Positions 19,066 through 28,872 are shown, counted from the stretch's first letter. The stretch: DNA of 64,000 nucleotides from Oscillatoria nigro-viridis PCC 7112 (GCF_000317475.1 NC_019729.1:4106501-4170500), one strand, 5' to 3'. The notes: generated by a model not told the origin, from the letters alone. Made by a program: numbers and translations.

Positions 19066-20286
19066 ATGAATTTAAAAAGTGTTGACATAGTAATAGTAGG
19101 AGCAGGCCCAGCAGGCGGTCACTGTGCGAGAATCCTAGCCCAATCCGGCCACAAAGTCTTGCTGGCAGAGCAAAACGACAATTTTTATAAAAATGACTTT
19201 TCTAGCGCCGCCACGCCTCTAGAAACCCTCGCTAAATTCGATTTACCAGAGTCCGTTATCGGCAGTTTTTGGCACAAACTTACTATTGAAACTAGCAAAG
19301 TCAGTCAAACTTGGGAGTCTCCCGAAAGCTTGGGAGTTGTTCTCAACTTTGCTAAATTTAGAGCATTTTTGGCCAGCGAAGTTGAGCGATTTGGCGGTGA
19401 AGTTTGGCTTGGTTATCGCTACACCGGACATTCACAAAGCAAGGGCGAAACTACTGTCGAATTTAAACAGTTATCCGACGGTCAAATTATCAAAGTTAGC
19501 ACTAAAGTATTGGTTGATGCTACTGGCTTTGCTAGGGCGATTATGTACGAAAAAGAGAATGATAAGCCTGATTTTTTGTCGGGAACCGGAATCGAATATT
19601 TAATTGAAGTTGAACCAGAAGTTTATGCTAAATATAGCGGTGATTTAATCTTGTTTGTGGGTGATAAATGGATGCCTAAAGGTTATTCTTGGATATTTCC
19701 AATGGAACAAAATAGGCTGAAAGTTGGTGCGGGACGCATTTTTTTAGAGCAGAAAACGCTGAGGCATTTGTCACCGCTGAAAAAATATATTGATTTACTG
19801 ATTGATGAATATCTGAAGTCTAAAAATTATAAAATTCTTGACAAACACGGTTCCATGCTGAAGTACAGTCGTGGTTTGAAGGATATTTATTACAAGGATA
19901 ATATAATTGCGATCGGCGATAGTGTTTCGACAGTAAATTTTTTGGGTGGCGAAGGCATTAGACACGGGATGGATGGTGCCCAAATCGCCGGGAAATATAT
20001 TCAAAGGTATTTGGAGGGGAAAATCTCAGATTTTCGGGATTATGAGACGGAAATGCACCGCAAGTTCGATCGGAAATGGCATATTTCGGAACGGTTGGCG
20101 GTGAGAAAGTATATCGATGATGTTAATGATGAACTTACCGATAAAATAATTTCTTATTTAAAGTATATGAAAACTGAAGAGGTGATGGATATTTTATTTT
20201 ATTATAAATTTGAGAAAATTTCCCGAGGGTTAGGCGGTTATTTGCAGAGAAAAATCAAGGAATTGATTAAGAAATTTCACTGGTAA
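19066..20286 (+). CDS. FAD-dependent oxidoreductase, geranylgeranyl-reductase family
   Basis: A 406-residue flavoprotein starting with a dinucleotide-binding motif IVGAGPAGGHCARIL (residues ~9-23) and holding the second FAD motif IAIGDSVSTVNFLGGEGI near residue 285. The overall pattern, including a GYSWIFP segment, matches the geranylgeranyl reductase / lipid desaturase-reductase group. The substrate (isoprenoid chain, pigment or other) is not clear. It is not the ChlP ortholog by its N-terminus. It lies 7 bp after the protease gene, so co-transcription is possible. Confidence 0.8.
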   Translation: MNLKSVDIVIVGAGPAGGHCARILAQSGHKVLLAEQNDNFYKNDFSSAATPLETLAKFDLPESVIGSFWHKLTIETSKVSQTWESPESLGVVLNFAKFRAFLASEVERFGGEVWLGYRYTGHSQSKGETTVEFKQLSDGQIIKVSTKVLVDATGFARAIMYEKENDKPDFLSGTGIEYLIEVEPEVYAKYSGDLILFVGDKWMPKGYSWIFPMEQNRLKVGAGRIFLEQKTLRHLSPLKKYIDLLIDEYLKSKNYKILDKHGSMLKYSRGLKDIYYKDNIIAIGDSVSTVNFLGGEGIRHGMDGAQIAGKYIQRYLEGKISDFRDYETEMHRKFDRKWHISERLAVRKYIDDVNDELTDKIISYLKYMKTEEVMDILFYYKFEKISRGLGGYLQRKIKELIKKFHW

Positions 20287-20332
20287 GGTGCGCCCGTTAA
20301 GAGATTTTAGTGGAGGGAAAAATCTCGCTGAT

Positions 20333-20480
20333 TGACCGAAAGCATCCAGGATACAAGCCCCCGGATTCATCCGTTCAGGAAGAAAAAACCTGTATCCAAT
20401 GAAACTTTCCCCCCGAATTTATCCGTGGGGTCAATGCTTCAATTCTTTAATCTAAAATCTAAAATCTAAAATCGATTGAC
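20333..20480 (+). repeat. Small mobile repeat element, copy C
   Basis: A full copy, 148 bp, bounded by TGAC at 20333-20336 and 20477-20480. It has the same GGATACA/TGTATCC arms (the second arm slightly diverged), CGGATTCATCCG core and AATCTAA tail. It lies in the gap after the flavoprotein gene. Confidence 0.85.
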
Positions 20481-20491
20481 GTACCTTACTA

Positions 20492-20620
20492 AGGATCGTG
20501 AATTAAATAAAATCCACTTTTCATGACTGTTGTGGGATGGGCCTTCCTATCCCGTCTATCGGGGACGGGCGGGACGCCCATCCCACAAGAAAAAAGGGAA
20601 ATTATTTAATTGACGATCCT
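20492..20620. mobile_element. MITE-like nested palindromic element
   Basis: A 129-bp element with 19-bp terminal inverted repeats, AGGATCGTGAATTAAATAA and its complement (18/19 match), enclosing a second perfect 13-bp repeat TTGTGGGATGGGC/GCCCATCCCACAA. No coding capacity. Its right end contributes to the stop codon of the neighbouring deacetylase fusion gene. The inner GCGGGACGCCCA block recurs near 33001. Confidence 0.75.
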
Positions 20621-23036
20621 AAGCTAATTTTAAGGCATTTTCTGCGGTGACTTGAATGCGGGGCAGCGACAATAAAGAATCGTCAAAACTGCTAAAATTT
20701 AATGTATATGATACACCAAATGTATATCCACTCGCTCCAATTAAATGCGCTACAATTGGATCGACATCGCCGTAAGGATAGGCAAAACATTTAACAGATT
20801 TCTCTAATCCCCGTTCCAAGATAGCACGGGATTTGGCCGCCTCCCGCACAATTTCTGTCGGCGACAATGCAGTCAAAGGTTGATGAGTAGCAGACATAGA
20901 ACCGAATTCAATTCCTGCATCCCGCAGTTGCAAAATTTCTGGCCATCCCATTAACGGCACTTCTTCAAATTCGGCTTTTTCCCAACTATTTGTCTTTCCT
21001 ATTGACTCCGCTACGAGAAAAACAGTTGCTGTAAAATCAAAGCGTTTTAGCAGAGGCCAAGCATATTGGAAAAAGTCGAGATAGCCCCCGTCAAATGTCA
21101 TCAATACAGCTTTACCGGGTAAAGGAGTTTTAGCCAGTTTTGCGCTTCGCCAATTTTCCCAACTCGCACTGTAATAACCCAGATTTTTGAGATTGTGTAA
21201 CTGTTGTTCAAAAATTTGGGGAGTAACTGCGTCTAAACCGTCAGGAGAAATGCGGCGGTAGGAGAGAATCGGGAGTTTTTGTGTAACGCTATGATTGTCC
21301 AAAAGTTGAGGTTTCACCGAGTGAGAAACTTCCCGATAAGAAGATTTTGAGCAAATGATTTCCGGTGCGTAAAATACTTGCTTGGGAAACTCGTTTTCTT
21401 GGGGAATTTGCATTGTCGGTTCCCCCGCGATTGCCGCGGCTGACTCGATTTCCTGAAGCGCCGCCGCCGGGAGTGAGGCGCGGCGGCTGACACTCGTCCC
21501 GATCGCACCCGATCGCCTGCCGAACATCACCGCATTTTGGGGGTAAATGCCCCCAGCACCCGGTGCATTCAACCAGTCGGGCAAATTAGACCTTTGTCGA
21601 GCACAAGAGGCTAAGCGCGATCGCAGCCACTGCTTGCCGTTGAGTGGTTTTCCCATCAAAGCTTCTCGCACGGCGGCGACGCACAACTCAAAACCCATAT
21701 TTCGAGTAATTGTCGATCGCAATTTTTGAGCCGACACAAAATTATTTTCCACCGCCACAGTGACAATACCGACAGCAACGCCGCCTACTTTCACCAGCAC
21801 GTCTATTTCAGAAAGCTCAACTTTTATATTAGCAAATTCTTCGCTAACTTCTACAGCAATCAAATCTTTTTCGAGGGTAATTGTTGGAACTTCATCTGCT
21901 ATTTCTGGCTTGTAGAAATCCTCCAAATGCCAATGCGGACGCCCCCATAATTCTTGCAGAAATAGCGTCCAGTCATGTTTAGGATGGAATGGTTCCAGCA
22001 AATTTTCCCACAATTTATTGCCTTTTTCGCAGCGATTGCGTTGAAAGAAGCGATCGAGAATTTGCCAAGCAAACTGGGCTGCAACCGCATCCGCCAAAAC
22101 CGCAGCCGCAACCATGCCATCGCAAATCGGCAATTCAATAATACCGAGTTTAATTCCTTCTAGTTGGATCGTACAGGACAGGCGATCGCATATTTGCAGA
22201 GCGTAAATATCCGAAATTGGTTCGCTCACTTCCACCGCAACTTTCCAGGCAATTTCACCCTTGACTCGCTGAATTTTCTCTAAAATATATCTGATTTCAT
22301 TTCGAGTAAAAATTTTATGATACTTGTGAACGTTACTACTTTTGACATCTCTCTCAATTCCTTTGTGCCAAGGTAGATTTAAACTGAGCTTCGCGGCTTT
22401 TTCTTGATAATTAACGAGCATTGTACCGTCATATTCAATGCCCATGAAATTACAAATTTCTCCTAGAATTTGTGTTTTGTTATCTAAAAGCTCCTCATAT
22501 TGAACTAATATATGATGGGATTTATTAATATATTTGTGGCTAGTTAACATCGCGTGTTCCCAGCGATTGATACAGTGGTTTAAATCCCAACCAGCGCCCC
22601 ACAATTCGTTAAAACTCCTAGTAGCCTCATACATAGAAGCTATTGTATCCATACCGTTTCGCAAAATATGTATAAATTTCGCATCCGGCAAAAAGCGCTC
22701 TATGTCATCAATAAAATATATGTGTTCCGGCGTTTTTTCCAACCAAATGCTTTTTTTTTGTTCGGCAGCCAAACCATCCAAAACTCTCACAAACCAACTA
22801 GCTTTAGCTTCCACAGTTTGGCTGTCATCAAAATCTTTCAAAAGTTCAGGACGTTTAATCTCATCCTTAAAAAAAGCTTCCATTCTACCTGGCAACTTGC
22901 CCGCAAACTGATCGTATAGCAAATAGTGAAAAAACTTAGATTCCGGAAAAGAAATAACTTCGGGATGAGCAGCTAATAAGCTTTGAAGAATTGTTGTGCC
23001 ACTGCGAGGCGAGCCTAGGAGAAATATGCGTTTCAT
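20619..23036 (-). CDS. Sulfotransferase-polysaccharide deacetylase fusion
   Basis: An 805-residue multidomain protein. Residues ~1-255 are a sulfotransferase with an intact PAPS-binding loop LGSPRSGTT. Residues ~260-360 and ~390-480 are two copies of a small beta-rich module (hydrophobic strand, then h-x-G-h-x-h-G-h) also found at the N-terminus of nearby glycosyltransferases. Residues ~590-805 are a NodB-type deacetylase. The deacetylase has lost two zinc ligands: the TFDDG motif reads TFDGG, and the HxxxH motif reads MSATH. It probably acts in modification of the exported glycan. It is the last gene of the minus-strand cluster. Confidence 0.82.
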   Translation of the reverse strand: MKRIFLLGSPRSGTTILQSLLAAHPEVISFPESKFFHYLLYDQFAGKLPGRMEAFFKDEIKRPELLKDFDDSQTVEAKASWFVRVLDGLAAEQKKSIWLEKTPEHIYFIDDIERFLPDAKFIHILRNGMDTIASMYEATRSFNELWGAGWDLNHCINRWEHAMLTSHKYINKSHHILVQYEELLDNKTQILGEICNFMGIEYDGTMLVNYQEKAAKLSLNLPWHKGIERDVKSSNVHKYHKIFTRNEIRYILEKIQRVKGEIAWKVAVEVSEPISDIYALQICDRLSCTIQLEGIKLGIIELPICDGMVAAAVLADAVAAQFAWQILDRFFQRNRCEKGNKLWENLLEPFHPKHDWTLFLQELWGRPHWHLEDFYKPEIADEVPTITLEKDLIAVEVSEEFANIKVELSEIDVLVKVGGVAVGIVTVAVENNFVSAQKLRSTITRNMGFELCVAAVREALMGKPLNGKQWLRSRLASCARQRSNLPDWLNAPGAGGIYPQNAVMFGRRSGAIGTSVSRRASLPAAALQEIESAAAIAGEPTMQIPQENEFPKQVFYAPEIICSKSSYREVSHSVKPQLLDNHSVTQKLPILSYRRISPDGLDAVTPQIFEQQLHNLKNLGYYSASWENWRSAKLAKTPLPGKAVLMTFDGGYLDFFQYAWPLLKRFDFTATVFLVAESIGKTNSWEKAEFEEVPLMGWPEILQLRDAGIEFGSMSATHQPLTALSPTEIVREAAKSRAILERGLEKSVKCFAYPYGDVDPIVAHLIGASGYTFGVSYTLNFSSFDDSLLSLPRIQVTAENALKLA

Positions 23037-23080
23037 AACAACATTTTGCTATAATTAACTTAACGGTAGATTTTGAGGTG

Positions 23081-23108
23081 GGTTGGGTTTCGTTCTCTGA
23101 ACCCAACC
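23081..23108. repeat. GGTTGGGTT palindrome
   Basis: GGTTGGGTT and AACCCAACC flank a 10-nt loop in the gap between the two fusion genes. It is a common cyanobacterial intergenic palindrome; a second one is at 46210-46236. Confidence 0.6.
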
Positions 23109-23116
23109 TGCCCATT

Positions 23117-25192
23117 CTAACTCCAAGTAAAATCCTGTTTTAACAAATCAGAAAGTTCCTGATTGTAAGGTTTGAAATAATCTGTCAGTTGTTGTTCGAT
23201 TGCTGCTGGTATTTTGCTGTACTCCTCGATCATCGCATTAATGTCATATTCTTTACTTGCGAGCGCACTAAGATCCAAGAAATCTAACACTTCCGAAAAA
23301 ACCTTGTCGGTATTTGCCTCAAAATCTTCGCTTTTGAGAATTAGCAACTGTTCCCTCGCAAAATAATCGAGCCAATTCCTGATTTGTTCAACATAAATTC
23401 CTCGCGACAAATAAGAATAATGTTGGTGGTTGAAACTGTAATAACTTTCATCTGCTTTGATCTTTTCAATTTCACCTTTTAGGCGATCGGGCTCGGAGGC
23501 GATCGCCTTTTCAAAATCCAGCTTTTCGCAGCCGATCGCGACTTCTAGATGATAGTTAAGCCAAGCTCGTTTTACCGGGTTTCGCAGCATTACAATTAGC
23601 TTAACATCCGGGAAACACTTGTAAACCCGCTCGGCCACCAAAGGATGATAAATATAGTAAGGAGTCATCTCCCACAGCAATACCTTTTCACCGATTACAC
23701 TGCGAGTCAACTGTTTGTTATACCAATTAACACCGCGCTCAAAATTTAAATCAAAAAAGTGAATGTCCCGGGAACCTTCTTTGATAATTTGCAAGTGATT
23801 TTCGAGATGGCTGTATAGAGATTCCGTGCCGCAGTTTTGAGCGCCAATCATTAAAAAGTCAGGTTTTTGCTTATTTTCCAACTGAGTTAAAATCTTGGCG
23901 TACCCGGGATTATTCTTATCCAAATCGTAAGTTACAGCGGCTGGTTCGGCTAAATCCAAAAGCGGCATTTTGCCCTCAAATTCCCAGCGGTACGGCGGAC
24001 AAAGAATCGTTTTTTGGTTTACAGTCGATCGCACGTACAGCGGATAAAGGTGCCAATGATAATCGTAGGCGTAGGCCAAACTCTTCTCGTAAACCCCAGC
24101 ATTCACGTAATACTGACCGTTGCCTAAATCCAGCCTGTCTACGTGCAGGCGGATTGTGCCTTTCCCTTCCGCCAGCGGCAGCAATCTGCCCATTTGATTA
24201 GTATTAGTCTCAAAACAACTTTGACCGTCTTCCCGGCTGATTGTCACGCCAAAAATAGCAGCATAAATTGGCTTCGGGACAGAATAATGAATTTCCACAG
24301 TAATAGGATCGCCACTGTTTATCTCATCATCCGGCAACACTTTAACATCCGTAATTTCTACTTCCAAAGAACCGAAGCGATTGTCATTGATTCGCAGTTG
24401 CGAACCCGTACTCGTCACTTCAGGAGGACGGATGGGAGTGGGTTTTTCGGTGGCTGGGCGCATTTCCGACAAATACTGACCGACTACCACTTCCGGTTCC
24501 CCGTAAGCCACGATTTCACCTGATTTCAGCCACAAAGCCCGATCGCACATTTTCTGAATTTGCATCGCGTTGTGAGAAATCAAAACAATCGCACATCCTT
24601 GACTTTTAAACTCCGAGATTCTGTTCAAACATTTAGTTTGAAAAGCCACATCACCAACCGACAAATGTTCATCAACTAACAGCACTTCTGGATCGGTGTG
24701 CACCGCCACCGAAAAAGCCAGCCGCATTTGCATCCCGGTACTGTAAGTCCGCATCGGACTCTCAATAAACTGTTGCAATTCCGCAAATTCAACAATATCA
24801 TCAAACCGGCGCGCCGCTTCCCGACGAGTCAAACCGGCCACCACCGCACCCACAAACACATTTTCTCTGCCCGTTAAATCCGAGTGAAAACCCGCACCCA
24901 AATCCAATAAACCGCCAATTCTGCCATTAACTTCAATAGTTCCTTCTTGAGCGTGACCGATACCGCCAATAAGTTGCAGCAGCGTCGATTTTCCCGCGCC
25001 ATTCTTGCCGAGAATTCCCAGCATTTCCCCGGGAGAAACAGTGAAATTGATATCCCGCAGTGCCCAAAAACGCGCCTGCGGTTTCATCTGCCGAAAACCC
25101 GCCAAAGCGGCCTGCATAATCGTATAAGGTCGATCGGCAGAGTAGCGATTGAAACGTTTCCCCAAACCCTTGACAACAATAGCTGGACGCAT
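23117..25192 (-). CDS. Wzt-like ABC ATPase fused to a sulfotransferase
   Basis: A 691-residue fusion. Residues ~1-230 are an ABC ATPase of the polysaccharide exporter (Wzt/TagH) group: Walker A GKNGAGKST (~62), signature YSTGMQMRLAFS (~165), Walker B VLLVDEHLS (~186). Residues ~260-410 are a Wzt-type C-terminal beta-sandwich that recognises the glycan. Residues ~445-691 are a sulfotransferase-like domain. Its cofactor loop reads GAQNCGTESL where heparan-sulfate-type enzymes have a catalytic Lys and Thr (K-x-GTT), so activity is doubtful. It starts directly after the stop of the permease gene, with which it forms the exporter. Confidence 0.88.
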   Translation of the reverse strand: MRPAIVVKGLGKRFNRYSADRPYTIMQAALAGFRQMKPQARFWALRDINFTVSPGEMLGILGKNGAGKSTLLQLIGGIGHAQEGTIEVNGRIGGLLDLGAGFHSDLTGRENVFVGAVVAGLTRREAARRFDDIVEFAELQQFIESPMRTYSTGMQMRLAFSVAVHTDPEVLLVDEHLSVGDVAFQTKCLNRISEFKSQGCAIVLISHNAMQIQKMCDRALWLKSGEIVAYGEPEVVVGQYLSEMRPATEKPTPIRPPEVTSTGSQLRINDNRFGSLEVEITDVKVLPDDEINSGDPITVEIHYSVPKPIYAAIFGVTISREDGQSCFETNTNQMGRLLPLAEGKGTIRLHVDRLDLGNGQYYVNAGVYEKSLAYAYDYHWHLYPLYVRSTVNQKTILCPPYRWEFEGKMPLLDLAEPAAVTYDLDKNNPGYAKILTQLENKQKPDFLMIGAQNCGTESLYSHLENHLQIIKEGSRDIHFFDLNFERGVNWYNKQLTRSVIGEKVLLWEMTPYYIYHPLVAERVYKCFPDVKLIVMLRNPVKRAWLNYHLEVAIGCEKLDFEKAIASEPDRLKGEIEKIKADESYYSFNHQHYSYLSRGIYVEQIRNWLDYFAREQLLILKSEDFEANTDKVFSEVLDFLDLSALASKEYDINAMIEEYSKIPAAIEQQLTDYFKPYNQELSDLLKQDFTWS

Positions 25193-25984
25193 TTACAATT
25201 CCTCCACAAAAGTATTGCTTTGCCGTCTAAAAATTCCCAGTCCGATCGGCAAAAGAGCAGCCACAACCAAGCTAACAATTAACAGCGCCAGCCAATCCGG
25301 CTGCGTACCTTTGAGCAGTATGGCGCGGTAAGCTCCCAGCAGTGGCACCATAGGATTTAACTGATAAATAGGCTGAAATTGTTTCGGGACGCTGTTGAGG
25401 TCGTAGAAAATCGGAGTCAGGTAAAACAGCATCTGCAAAACTACGCCCAAAGTGTGCTGAGTATCGCGAAAAGTCACATTTAAAGCGGCGAGGGGATAAG
25501 CCAAACTGACTGTCAAAATAAACTGAATAACCATCAGCAGCGGCAACACAAACAGCACTAAACTCGGCTGAACGCCATCAATTGCCAGAAAGATAATTAA
25601 CACCGGCAAAGCTAACAGAAAGTGAATTAGCCCCGTCATAGTCGTGACTACCGGCAAAATTGCCGTGGGGAAATTCGGCTGTCTGATTAGCGCTTTATTG
25701 TTGGTAATTAATCCCGTTGCTTGAAATAATGCGGTTTGAGACCAACTCCAGATTAACAAACCGCTGAAAGCAAAGGAAGAAAATTGCGGAATGTTAATCG
25801 GTACAACAGAGCGAAATACAAAGGAAAATACAGCTAACTGCAACAGCGGATTGATTAAAGTCCAAGCAATCCCCAAAGTCGATCGCTTGTAAAGTAATTT
25901 TATATCGCGATCGACCAACACCCGCAGCAAATCGAAGAAATGAGCGATTTTGCGCCTGTCAACCAGCCTTGGAACACTTCTCAT
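25193..25984 (-). CDS. ABC-2 type polysaccharide export permease (Wzm-like)
   Basis: A 263-residue integral membrane protein with about six hydrophobic helices and the ABC-2 transporter pattern (LLYKRSTLGIAWTLINPLLQL near residue 40, NVTFRDTQHTLG near residue 175). It forms the channel of an O-antigen/teichoic-acid-type exporter with the downstream Wzt-like ATPase. It overlaps the upstream glycosyltransferase gene by 4 bp (ATGA) and abuts the ATPase gene, so translation is coupled. Confidence 0.9.
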   Translation of the reverse strand: MRSVPRLVDRRKIAHFFDLLRVLVDRDIKLLYKRSTLGIAWTLINPLLQLAVFSFVFRSVVPINIPQFSSFAFSGLLIWSWSQTALFQATGLITNNKALIRQPNFPTAILPVVTTMTGLIHFLLALPVLIIFLAIDGVQPSLVLFVLPLLMVIQFILTVSLAYPLAALNVTFRDTQHTLGVVLQMLFYLTPIFYDLNSVPKQFQPIYQLNPMVPLLGAYRAILLKGTQPDWLALLIVSLVVAALLPIGLGIFRRQSNTFVEEL

Positions 25985-27231
25985 CGCACACCTCCGACAA
26001 CTTGCTCGGGTTCCAACTGTAGCTGCTCTTTCGGCTCAATCTCAGCTAACTGCTGCGCCTGCAACTGCGCTTTTCTGTAAGCAAAAGGACTGTCGAGAGC
26101 TCCCAGCAACTCGCTGACTACCAACTTGCGCGGCAGCAAACCCGGAGCCCCCAAGCGGCGCACCAGCCACCAACCAAGCCACTGAAACACAGCAAATTTC
26201 CAAATTTCCCAGCGCGGCACAGTGCGGTTGCGATAGCACGTGAGTAAATAAGCCCCAAAACCGCGCCCGTTATCCTGCAACTGCTTGCTCAAAGCCTCGG
26301 CGCTGCGCCGGTGCAGGTGCCACACAAAAGCTCTCGGCTCATAAAAAGTCGAGTATCCCTTAGCCAAAATCCGATGAAACATCTCAAGATCCCCACCACC
26401 GCGAGTCGCAGTCCCCACATCGAGAGCAACGTCAAAATTGCCCACAGCCTCGAAAACTTGCCGCCGGAAAGCCATATTCGCCCCCACGCCGTATTTGCTC
26501 GCCCACAGCAACTCCCGCGTCGAGAGCTTGCTACCATCAAATTTAAAACTGTGGAGGTATTGCAGCATTCCCCCGTAGCGGAGTTCAAATTGAATTTGGG
26601 CCTCTGTTTCTAGTTCCGCCGGCGCGACTAAACCGCTAACTGCCATAATTTCTGGGTTAGCAAACGCCGAAGCAATACCCCGCAGCCAACCGCGATCGGG
26701 CCGCACGTCGTCGTCAGTAAAAGCAATAATCTCATGCCGCGCTTCCGCGATCGCGCGATTGCGCGCCCAGTCCAATCCTGGCCGTTCTTCCTTGATGTAG
26801 CGTACAGGCGCATCCGCGACTAATTCAGCGGTGCTGCTGCTTGCAGGAGCGTTGTCTATAACGATAATTTCGCGGTGCGGATAGTCGAGAGCGAGCAGAG
26901 CTTCCAGAGCGCCTTTGAGCAAGTCCGTGCGATCGCGCGTGCAGATGACAACGCTAATTGACGGCAGGTAGCGATCCGCCACTGCTTCAGAAACAGCGCC
27001 GAATTGCTCTCCTAAAGTCGATCGCACCAACTCTTTTCCTAACTGATCCACAATTGTTTGTCGCACTCGCTCAGCGGAAATTGTTTGTTCCCAGGGATTG
27101 TTACTAACACAAGCCCAGCCCAGAGGCCGTCCCCGGTAGCGAACTAAAATGCGAACTCCTTCGTATTGTTCGAGTTGCCGAATCGGATTAATCTGTTCGG
27201 TAAACTCAATTTCCATCACTTTTATTGCCAT
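25981..27231 (-). CDS. Family 2 glycosyltransferase
   Basis: A 416-residue GT-A enzyme. An N-terminal ~90-residue beta-rich module (VRILVRYRGRPLGWA) precedes the GT2 domain, which opens ISVVICTRDR and has the nucleotide-sugar metal motif FTDDDVRPD (~residue 175) and acceptor-side EMFHRILAKG. A C-terminal hydrophobic segment (~345-365) may hold it at the membrane. It is a paralog of the gene at 28873. It likely transfers a sugar in assembly of the exported glycan. Its stop overlaps the Wzm start by 4 bp. Confidence 0.88.
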   Translation of the reverse strand: MAIKVMEIEFTEQINPIRQLEQYEGVRILVRYRGRPLGWACVSNNPWEQTISAERVRQTIVDQLGKELVRSTLGEQFGAVSEAVADRYLPSISVVICTRDRTDLLKGALEALLALDYPHREIIVIDNAPASSSTAELVADAPVRYIKEERPGLDWARNRAIAEARHEIIAFTDDDVRPDRGWLRGIASAFANPEIMAVSGLVAPAELETEAQIQFELRYGGMLQYLHSFKFDGSKLSTRELLWASKYGVGANMAFRRQVFEAVGNFDVALDVGTATRGGGDLEMFHRILAKGYSTFYEPRAFVWHLHRRSAEALSKQLQDNGRGFGAYLLTCYRNRTVPRWEIWKFAVFQWLGWWLVRRLGAPGLLPRKLVVSELLGALDSPFAYRKAQLQAQQLAEIEPKEQLQLEPEQVVGGVR

Positions 27232-27487
27232 AACTTGCTCCTGAAAATTTTGCAGCGGGCACTAGATAGAAAACTTTTGACTTGGGACTTTTAAGTTTGG
27301 GATGGCAATTTTCCAATTTCCCAACTTTTGAGGTTGGAGTTTTTGGTTTAACTTCCCCGAATTCAGTAGATATAAACTAAAAAAATATCTTCTAGGGGCT
27401 AGTTTAGTTAAGCATAACGAGATATAAGCGAGAAGATGAAGGCACTCACCTGCCCGAATCATGTAATCTTTATTTGCACCTATTTAC

Positions 27488-28798
27488 TTAGCTCTTAATT
27501 GCTAACTCGTAAGTTTCAAAAGCAACTAAAGGTTTTTCTTCAAGCGTGTCAGCACTGCGGGGCATACCGTTAACCGCGATCGCCCCAGCCAGCGGTTGAG
27601 CAAAGTGAAGCGCCAGAATCGATCGCAAGTGAGCGCCCCGCAGCGGTTCCGCGCCCGCTTGCGGAAAAATATGGCCGACTGTTAGTTTGTCGTAATACAG
27701 GTAAACCCCAGCCGGTCGTTCCGCGTCCAGCAGACTTTCTGCCGCTTCCCAACCTTGCTGCAAATCAATGTTAATTTCATGTCCGCCCAAATCAGCACGG
27801 GCCGGGCCCCCTTGCATAAAACGAGAAATAGCAGAGCGACTTTTTAGCTCATCAATCACACCCCGCAAATACCAATAACCGCGCAATTTTGCCCGCAACC
27901 ACCGCCAAGTTCCCCGCATCCCCAAGCTTTCGAGCAAATCCAGAGATTTCCTGAGTCCCACAGCCAGCCAATCCACAACCGCCGGCCATAAAAACGCGAT
28001 CGCCACCACAATCTTGTCTACCAAAAAATCAGGAGTTTCGTAGTCTTTTATCTGCAGCGTCGGTCTGAGTTCCGGGTGTCGGCGGCCGATCAAAACATCC
28101 GATCGCCCTTCCTGACGACATCGGCGGAAAGAGCGATCGAGATTGTTAGTTTCGTGTTCGTAATGATAGCCCACAGCATCCCCCGCTACAGCAAAAGGTA
28201 CACCAGCTTTCAGCAAACGCACCCCAAACTCGTAATCTTCTCCGCCGCAGTTCCCAAAAGCCGAATCAAACCCATCGAGACGAGCAAACAGTTCTGCATC
28301 CAAAGAAAGGTTGCCGCTGAGCAAATCTTGATAAGTAAATCGGTGACCGGGTTGCCTCATCTGATAAAACTTCTGTTCCCACCACGAGCGCACTTCCACG
28401 TCAAAAAACCTAGTTCCTCCGTGCAACTTAGGCGGATAGGGCCCCATGACAGCCGCTCCCGGACGCAAAGAGTGAACCCGCGCGTGGCTTTCCACCAAAG
28501 GTGGCAGCGCTTCGATATCGTCGTCGAGAAACAGCAGCAATTTCCCGCTAGCCGAAGCCGCTCCCGTATTGCGGGCGATCGAAGCACTCCGGCAATTTAC
28601 CTCAATTACCTGCAGTTTAAACGGAGCTTTGTAATCTTGTAGCATTGCCAAAGTATCGTCAATGCAGCTATCTGCCACTACAATAACTTCGAGCAGGTCG
28701 ATCGGATAAGTCTGCAAGTGCAAAGCATCCAAAGCCCGCCGCAGCGAAGAACTTCGGTTGTGGCTGGGAATAATTATGCTAACTGTTAGATTTTCCAT
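27488..28798 (-). CDS. Family 2 glycosyltransferase
   Basis: A 436-residue protein with a GT2 domain at the very N-terminus (TVSIIIPSHNRSSSLRRAL), metal motif LLFLDDDIE (~residue 94) and a catalytic-base region GGEDYEFGVRLLKAG (~195). Unlike its neighbours it lacks the N-terminal beta module. A C-terminal extension (~330-436) of unknown fold follows a possible membrane-associated helix. It is part of the minus-strand polysaccharide cluster, ~75 bp from the upstream glycosyltransferase. Confidence 0.87.
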   Translation of the reverse strand: MENLTVSIIIPSHNRSSSLRRALDALHLQTYPIDLLEVIVVADSCIDDTLAMLQDYKAPFKLQVIEVNCRSASIARNTGAASASGKLLLFLDDDIEALPPLVESHARVHSLRPGAAVMGPYPPKLHGGTRFFDVEVRSWWEQKFYQMRQPGHRFTYQDLLSGNLSLDAELFARLDGFDSAFGNCGGEDYEFGVRLLKAGVPFAVAGDAVGYHYEHETNNLDRSFRRCRQEGRSDVLIGRRHPELRPTLQIKDYETPDFLVDKIVVAIAFLWPAVVDWLAVGLRKSLDLLESLGMRGTWRWLRAKLRGYWYLRGVIDELKSRSAISRFMQGGPARADLGGHEINIDLQQGWEAAESLLDAERPAGVYLYYDKLTVGHIFPQAGAEPLRGAHLRSILALHFAQPLAGAIAVNGMPRSADTLEEKPLVAFETYELAIKS

Positions 28799-28872
28799 AT
28801 TTACATTACAACAATTAACTTCATCTGCATTTCATCTCCCTTCATCTGCCGTTAAAAATAATCTAAAAATCC

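Noticed and set aside
19243-19431. Minus-strand frame inside the flavoprotein gene
   Set aside because: Shadow of the plus-strand coding sequence.
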